Shown here: positions 3,737-6,335 of the stretch, piece by piece | Layout of the letters: each line of letters starts with the position of its first letter | Position numbering within the stretch: position 1 is the stretch's first letter | Assembly (NCBI GenBank): GCA_937901285.1 | Contig: CALCHI010000246.1 | Location: 1-6,335 of the forward strand | DNA: 6,335 bases | Direction: 5' to 3' | Origin: UBA8437 sp003445035 | GTDB taxonomy: Bacteria > Planctomycetota > Planctomycetia > Planctomycetales > Planctomycetaceae | The notes under the pieces: model-generated | The model's input: only the letters and a program-made list of their open reading frames with translations | Databases searched by the model: none | Told to the model about the DNA's origin: nothing | Made by a program: the position numbers and the translations under genes

Positions 3737-6335
3737 GTGAACATCTTCGCCGGTTCGCTCGTGCGGTCGCTGCTTGTCGCCAGCCTGCTCTGCTCCACCA
3801 CGCGGTTGTCGGCTGCCGATGGCCCGACCTTCAGCACCAAGTCCCGCATCGCCTGGACGACGTCTCGGGTCAAGGGATCACCCGATCCCCCCAGTCCCTA
3901 CCGCACGCGAATTGCCTTCCCGAACCTCAAGTTCGACGAACCCCTGGACATGAACTACTCGGCCGGTATCAACCGGCTGCTGGTCGTCGAACGGTACGGA
4001 CGGATCTTTTCGGTCCCCCTGGATCGCAAGACCGCCAAGCCCGACCTGCTTCTCGACACCAACGAGGTTCTGGGCCGCAGCAAGCCGAAGACGCTCTCGG
4101 CTTACGGCATCGCCCTGCACCCGAAATATCCCAAGGTCCGCTACGCCTACGCGACGATCGTCACAACCAACACCGAGGAAATCCCCAAGGGGAGTCGCGT
4201 GTCACGGTTCCGCGTGCTGCCGGGTGAACCGCCGCGCTGCGACCCCAAGAGTGAGCAGATCCTGCTGGAATGGCCCTCGGGCGGCCACAACGGCGGCTGC
4301 CTGCAGTTCGGTCCCGATGGCTACCTCTACATCGCCACCGGTGACAGCAGCGGCATCGCCGATCTCTACCTCACCGGACAGGATCTCACCAATCTCTCCG
4401 GCGCGATTCTGCGGATCGATGTCGACCATCCCGGCGAAAAACTTCCCTACACCGTTCCCCGGGACAACCCCTTCCTGCAGACCAAGGGCGCACGGCCGGA
4501 GATCTGGGCCTACGGGCTGCGACAGCCGTGGAAGATGAGTTTCGACACCGCCACCGGCGACCTCTGGACCGGCAATATCGGGCAGGACCTCTGGGAAATG
4601 GTCTTCCGCATCAAGCGGGGCGGCAACTACGGCTGGAGCATCACCGAAGGGTCTCACCCATTCGAACCCGAACGGCCTCGCGGTCCCACGGCAATCATCC
4701 CACCGATCATCGAACACGACCACGCCAACTTCCGCTCGATCACCGGCGGCTTCATCTACCACGGCAAGAAACTCGCCAAGCTCCGTGGGGCCTACGTCTA
4801 CGGCGACTACGACACCGGGCGGATCTGGCAGCTGCGCTACGATCGCGACAAGCAAAAGCTGATCTCTGCCGCGGAACTTGTCGATTCGAGCATGCGGCTG
4901 GTCAGCTTCGGACAGGACGGCCAGGGGGAACTCTACCTGCTGGACCATGTCAGTGGTCGCATCCACGAACTCATCCCCAACCCCGACGCGGGTCGCAAAA
5001 GCAACTTCCCCAGGACCCTCGCCCAGACCGGCCTGTTCTCATCGGTCAAGGACCTGGCCCCCGCCGCCGGCCTGATTCCCTACGACGTGATAGCCCCGCA
5101 GTGGTCCGATGGTGCCACCAAGCAACGGTTCCTGGCCCTGCCGGGTGATTCGAAGATGGAATTCGAAACACTGACCTATCCGCAACCGGCCCCCGGATCT
5201 CCCCCCGGTTGGAAGTTTCCCAATGGCACGGTGATCGTCGAAACAGTCTTCCTGGAAATGGAAGCCGGCAACCGCAAGAGCCGACGACGGATTGAGACCC
5301 GCATCCTGCATCACGAACGACTCGCGGGCAACGAAACCAACGGTGACCAGTACTGGCAGGGCTACACCTACGTCTGGAACGACCAGCAGACTGCCGCCGA
5401 ACTGCTGCTCGATCCGCAGGGACGCAACCGCACGTTCCAGATCGCCGACCGCAGTGCTCCCGGCGGTGTCCGCAAGCAGACCTGGCACTTTCCCAGCCGG
5501 ACCGAGTGCACCGTCTGTCACAACATGGCGGCCAAGTACGTGCTCGGGGTGACCACTCACCAGATGAACCGCAGCTACAACCATGGCGGTGACACGGTCA
5601 ACCAGATCGACATGCTGCAACGCCTCGGATGCTTTTCGGAACCGCTGCCGACACCGTCCAGCGACCTGCCACGGCTGGTCGACTACCGTGTCGACTCACA
5701 CGAACTTGGCCAGCGAGCCCGATCCTATCTCCACGCCAACTGCTCACACTGTCACCGCAAGTGGGGCGGTGGAAACGCCCGCTTCCAGTTGCTGGCCACG
5801 CTCGACCTGCCCGACACCGGAACACTCAATGTCCGTCCCGGCCAGGGGACCTTCGGCATGGCCAGCGGCAAGGTGTTGGCCGCCGGCGACCCGTATCGCA
5901 GCGTGATGTATTTCCGCATGTCCAAGCTGGGAGCCGGCCGCATGCCGCGGATCGGATCCTCGGTCATCGACCCCATCGGCACCCAGCTGATCCACGACTG
6001 GATCAGCACCCTGCCGTCGGCATCCCCGGATGCCGGCATCGCCCGCTCGCGAGGCGAGACAGCCGTCGCACTGAAGACGCTCAAGTCCGCGAAGGACGTC
6101 AAGCAGCGAGCCGCCCAGATCAACTCGCTGCTGGGCAGCACGTCAGGAGCCATTCGGCTGCTGCAGGCTACCAGCGGAAGCGAGTTGCCAGGAGCGGCTC
6201 GTGATCAGGCGATCGCCGTGGCCACCACTCACCAGTCGGCAACTGTCCGGGATCTGTTCGAGAGGTACCTGCCGGAGGAGAAACGGGTCCAACGGCTCGG
6301 AACCACCGTCAAGCCGGCCCAGATCCTCGCCCTGC
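3737..6335 (+). CDS. PQQ-type sugar dehydrogenase fused to diheme cytochrome c module (runs off right edge)
   Basis: The frame is open for 866 codons to the window end. Residues 1-26 are a signal peptide (hydrophobic SLLVASLL, ending LSA before ADG). Residues about 55-415 are a glucose/sorbosone dehydrogenase six-bladed propeller: SGGHNGG at 181-187, with H184 aligning to the catalytic base of soluble glucose dehydrogenase; FGPDGYLYIATGD at 191-203; GLRQPW at 260-265, with R262 a likely PQQ/substrate contact; GNIGQDLWE at 279-287; NYGW at 297-300; GGFIYHG at 337-343; YVYGDYDTGRIW at 353-364. Residues about 425-760 resemble the SO2930 (TIGR03806) diheme family: QWSDGATKQRF at 455-465, a heme site C591-T-V-C-H595, a second C669-S-H-C-H673 and probable axial M736. 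The alpha-helical segment 770-866 typically leads into another heme domain in planctomycetal homologues. GTG 3737 has AGGGGAG 7 bases upstream. It probably oxidises a sugar or alcohol in the periplasm and passes electrons to its own hemes; the substrate is unknown. Confidence 0.92.
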   Translation, partial: MNIFAGSLVRSLLVASLLCSTTRLSAADGPTFSTKSRIAWTTSRVKGSPDPPSPYRTRIAFPNLKFDEPLDMNYSAGINRLLVVERYGRIFSVPLDRKTAKPDLLLDTNEVLGRSKPKTLSAYGIALHPKYPKVRYAYATIVTTNTEEIPKGSRVSRFRVLPGEPPRCDPKSEQILLEWPSGGHNGGCLQFGPDGYLYIATGDSSGIADLYLTGQDLTNLSGAILRIDVDHPGEKLPYTVPRDNPFLQTKGARPEIWAYGLRQPWKMSFDTATGDLWTGNIGQDLWEMVFRIKRGGNYGWSITEGSHPFEPERPRGPTAIIPPIIEHDHANFRSITGGFIYHGKKLAKLRGAYVYGDYDTGRIWQLRYDRDKQKLISAAELVDSSMRLVSFGQDGQGELYLLDHVSGRIHELIPNPDAGRKSNFPRTLAQTGLFSSVKDLAPAAGLIPYDVIAPQWSDGATKQRFLALPGDSKMEFETLTYPQPAPGSPPGWKFPNGTVIVETVFLEMEAGNRKSRRRIETRILHHERLAGNETNGDQYWQGYTYVWNDQQTAAELLLDPQGRNRTFQIADRSAPGGVRKQTWHFPSRTECTVCHNMAAKYVLGVTTHQMNRSYNHGGDTVNQIDMLQRLGCFSEPLPTPSSDLPRLVDYRVDSHELGQRARSYLHANCSHCHRKWGGGNARFQLLATLDLPDTGTLNVRPGQGTFGMASGKVLAAGDPYRSVMYFRMSKLGAGRMPRIGSSVIDPIGTQLIHDWISTLPSASPDAGIARSRGETAVALKTLKSAKDVKQRAAQINSLLGSTSGAIRLLQATSGSELPGAARDQAIAVATTHQSATVRDLFERYLPEEKRVQRLGTTVKPAQILAL

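Noticed and set aside
2080..4227. Plus-strand open frame of 715 codons, antisense to DUF1501 and continuing into the dehydrogenase gene in another frame
   Set aside because: It has no recognisable motif and an Arg/His/Gln/Val-rich composition typical of antisense frames in GC-rich coding DNA. It overlaps two genes with clear family motifs.
4202..4966. Minus-strand open frame of 254 codons opposite the dehydrogenase propeller
   Set aside because: It mirrors the propeller coding sequence and has no family motif of its own; the plus-strand frame is strongly supported.

Overview
This window looks like a piece of a high-GC genome from the phylum Planctomycetota. The evidence is the gene set: an exported sulfatase, a Tat-exported DUF1501 protein, and a long fusion of a PQQ-type sugar dehydrogenase with c-type cytochrome modules. 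This combination is characteristic of that phylum. The assignment rests on protein-family recognition, not on a marker gene. I see no rRNA, tRNA, CRISPR array, insertion sequence or phage gene, and no gene-free stretch longer than about 200 bases.

Layout: (a) 1-315, minus strand: the first 105 codons of a sulfatase that runs off the left edge, with signal peptide and formylglycine motif. (b) 320-2029, minus: a 569-residue multi-spanning membrane protein with the NRAMP (SLC11) fold but without the usual metal-binding residues. Only four bases separate it from the sulfatase, so the two are probably one translationally coupled operon. (c) 2030-2154: a 125-base gap with a hairpin just after the DUF1501 stop codon, a second hairpin, and two short palindromes just before the transporter start. 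(d) 2155-3537, minus: a complete DUF1501 protein with a twin-arginine signal. (e) 3538-3736: a 199-base divergent regulatory region with a plausible sigma70-like promoter for DUF1501; its -35 element is one arm of a perfect 6-6-6 inverted repeat. (f) 3737-6335, plus: 866 codons of a signal peptide + glucose/sorbosone dehydrogenase propeller + SO2930-like diheme module. The reading frame is open at the right edge, just where related planctomycetal proteins usually continue into a further CxxCH cytochrome domain.

How they may work together (inference): all three soluble products carry export signals and the fourth is a membrane transporter, so the region is devoted to the cell envelope or periplasm. 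The dehydrogenase-cytochrome fusion would oxidise a sugar or similar alcohol and pass electrons to its own hemes. The sulfatase would remove sulfate from glycans. The transporter may move a non-canonical substrate linked to that catabolism. The two most unusual points are the ligand-less NRAMP-like protein coupled to a sulfatase, and the multi-heme quinoprotein fusion facing a DUF1501 gene across a shared regulatory region.
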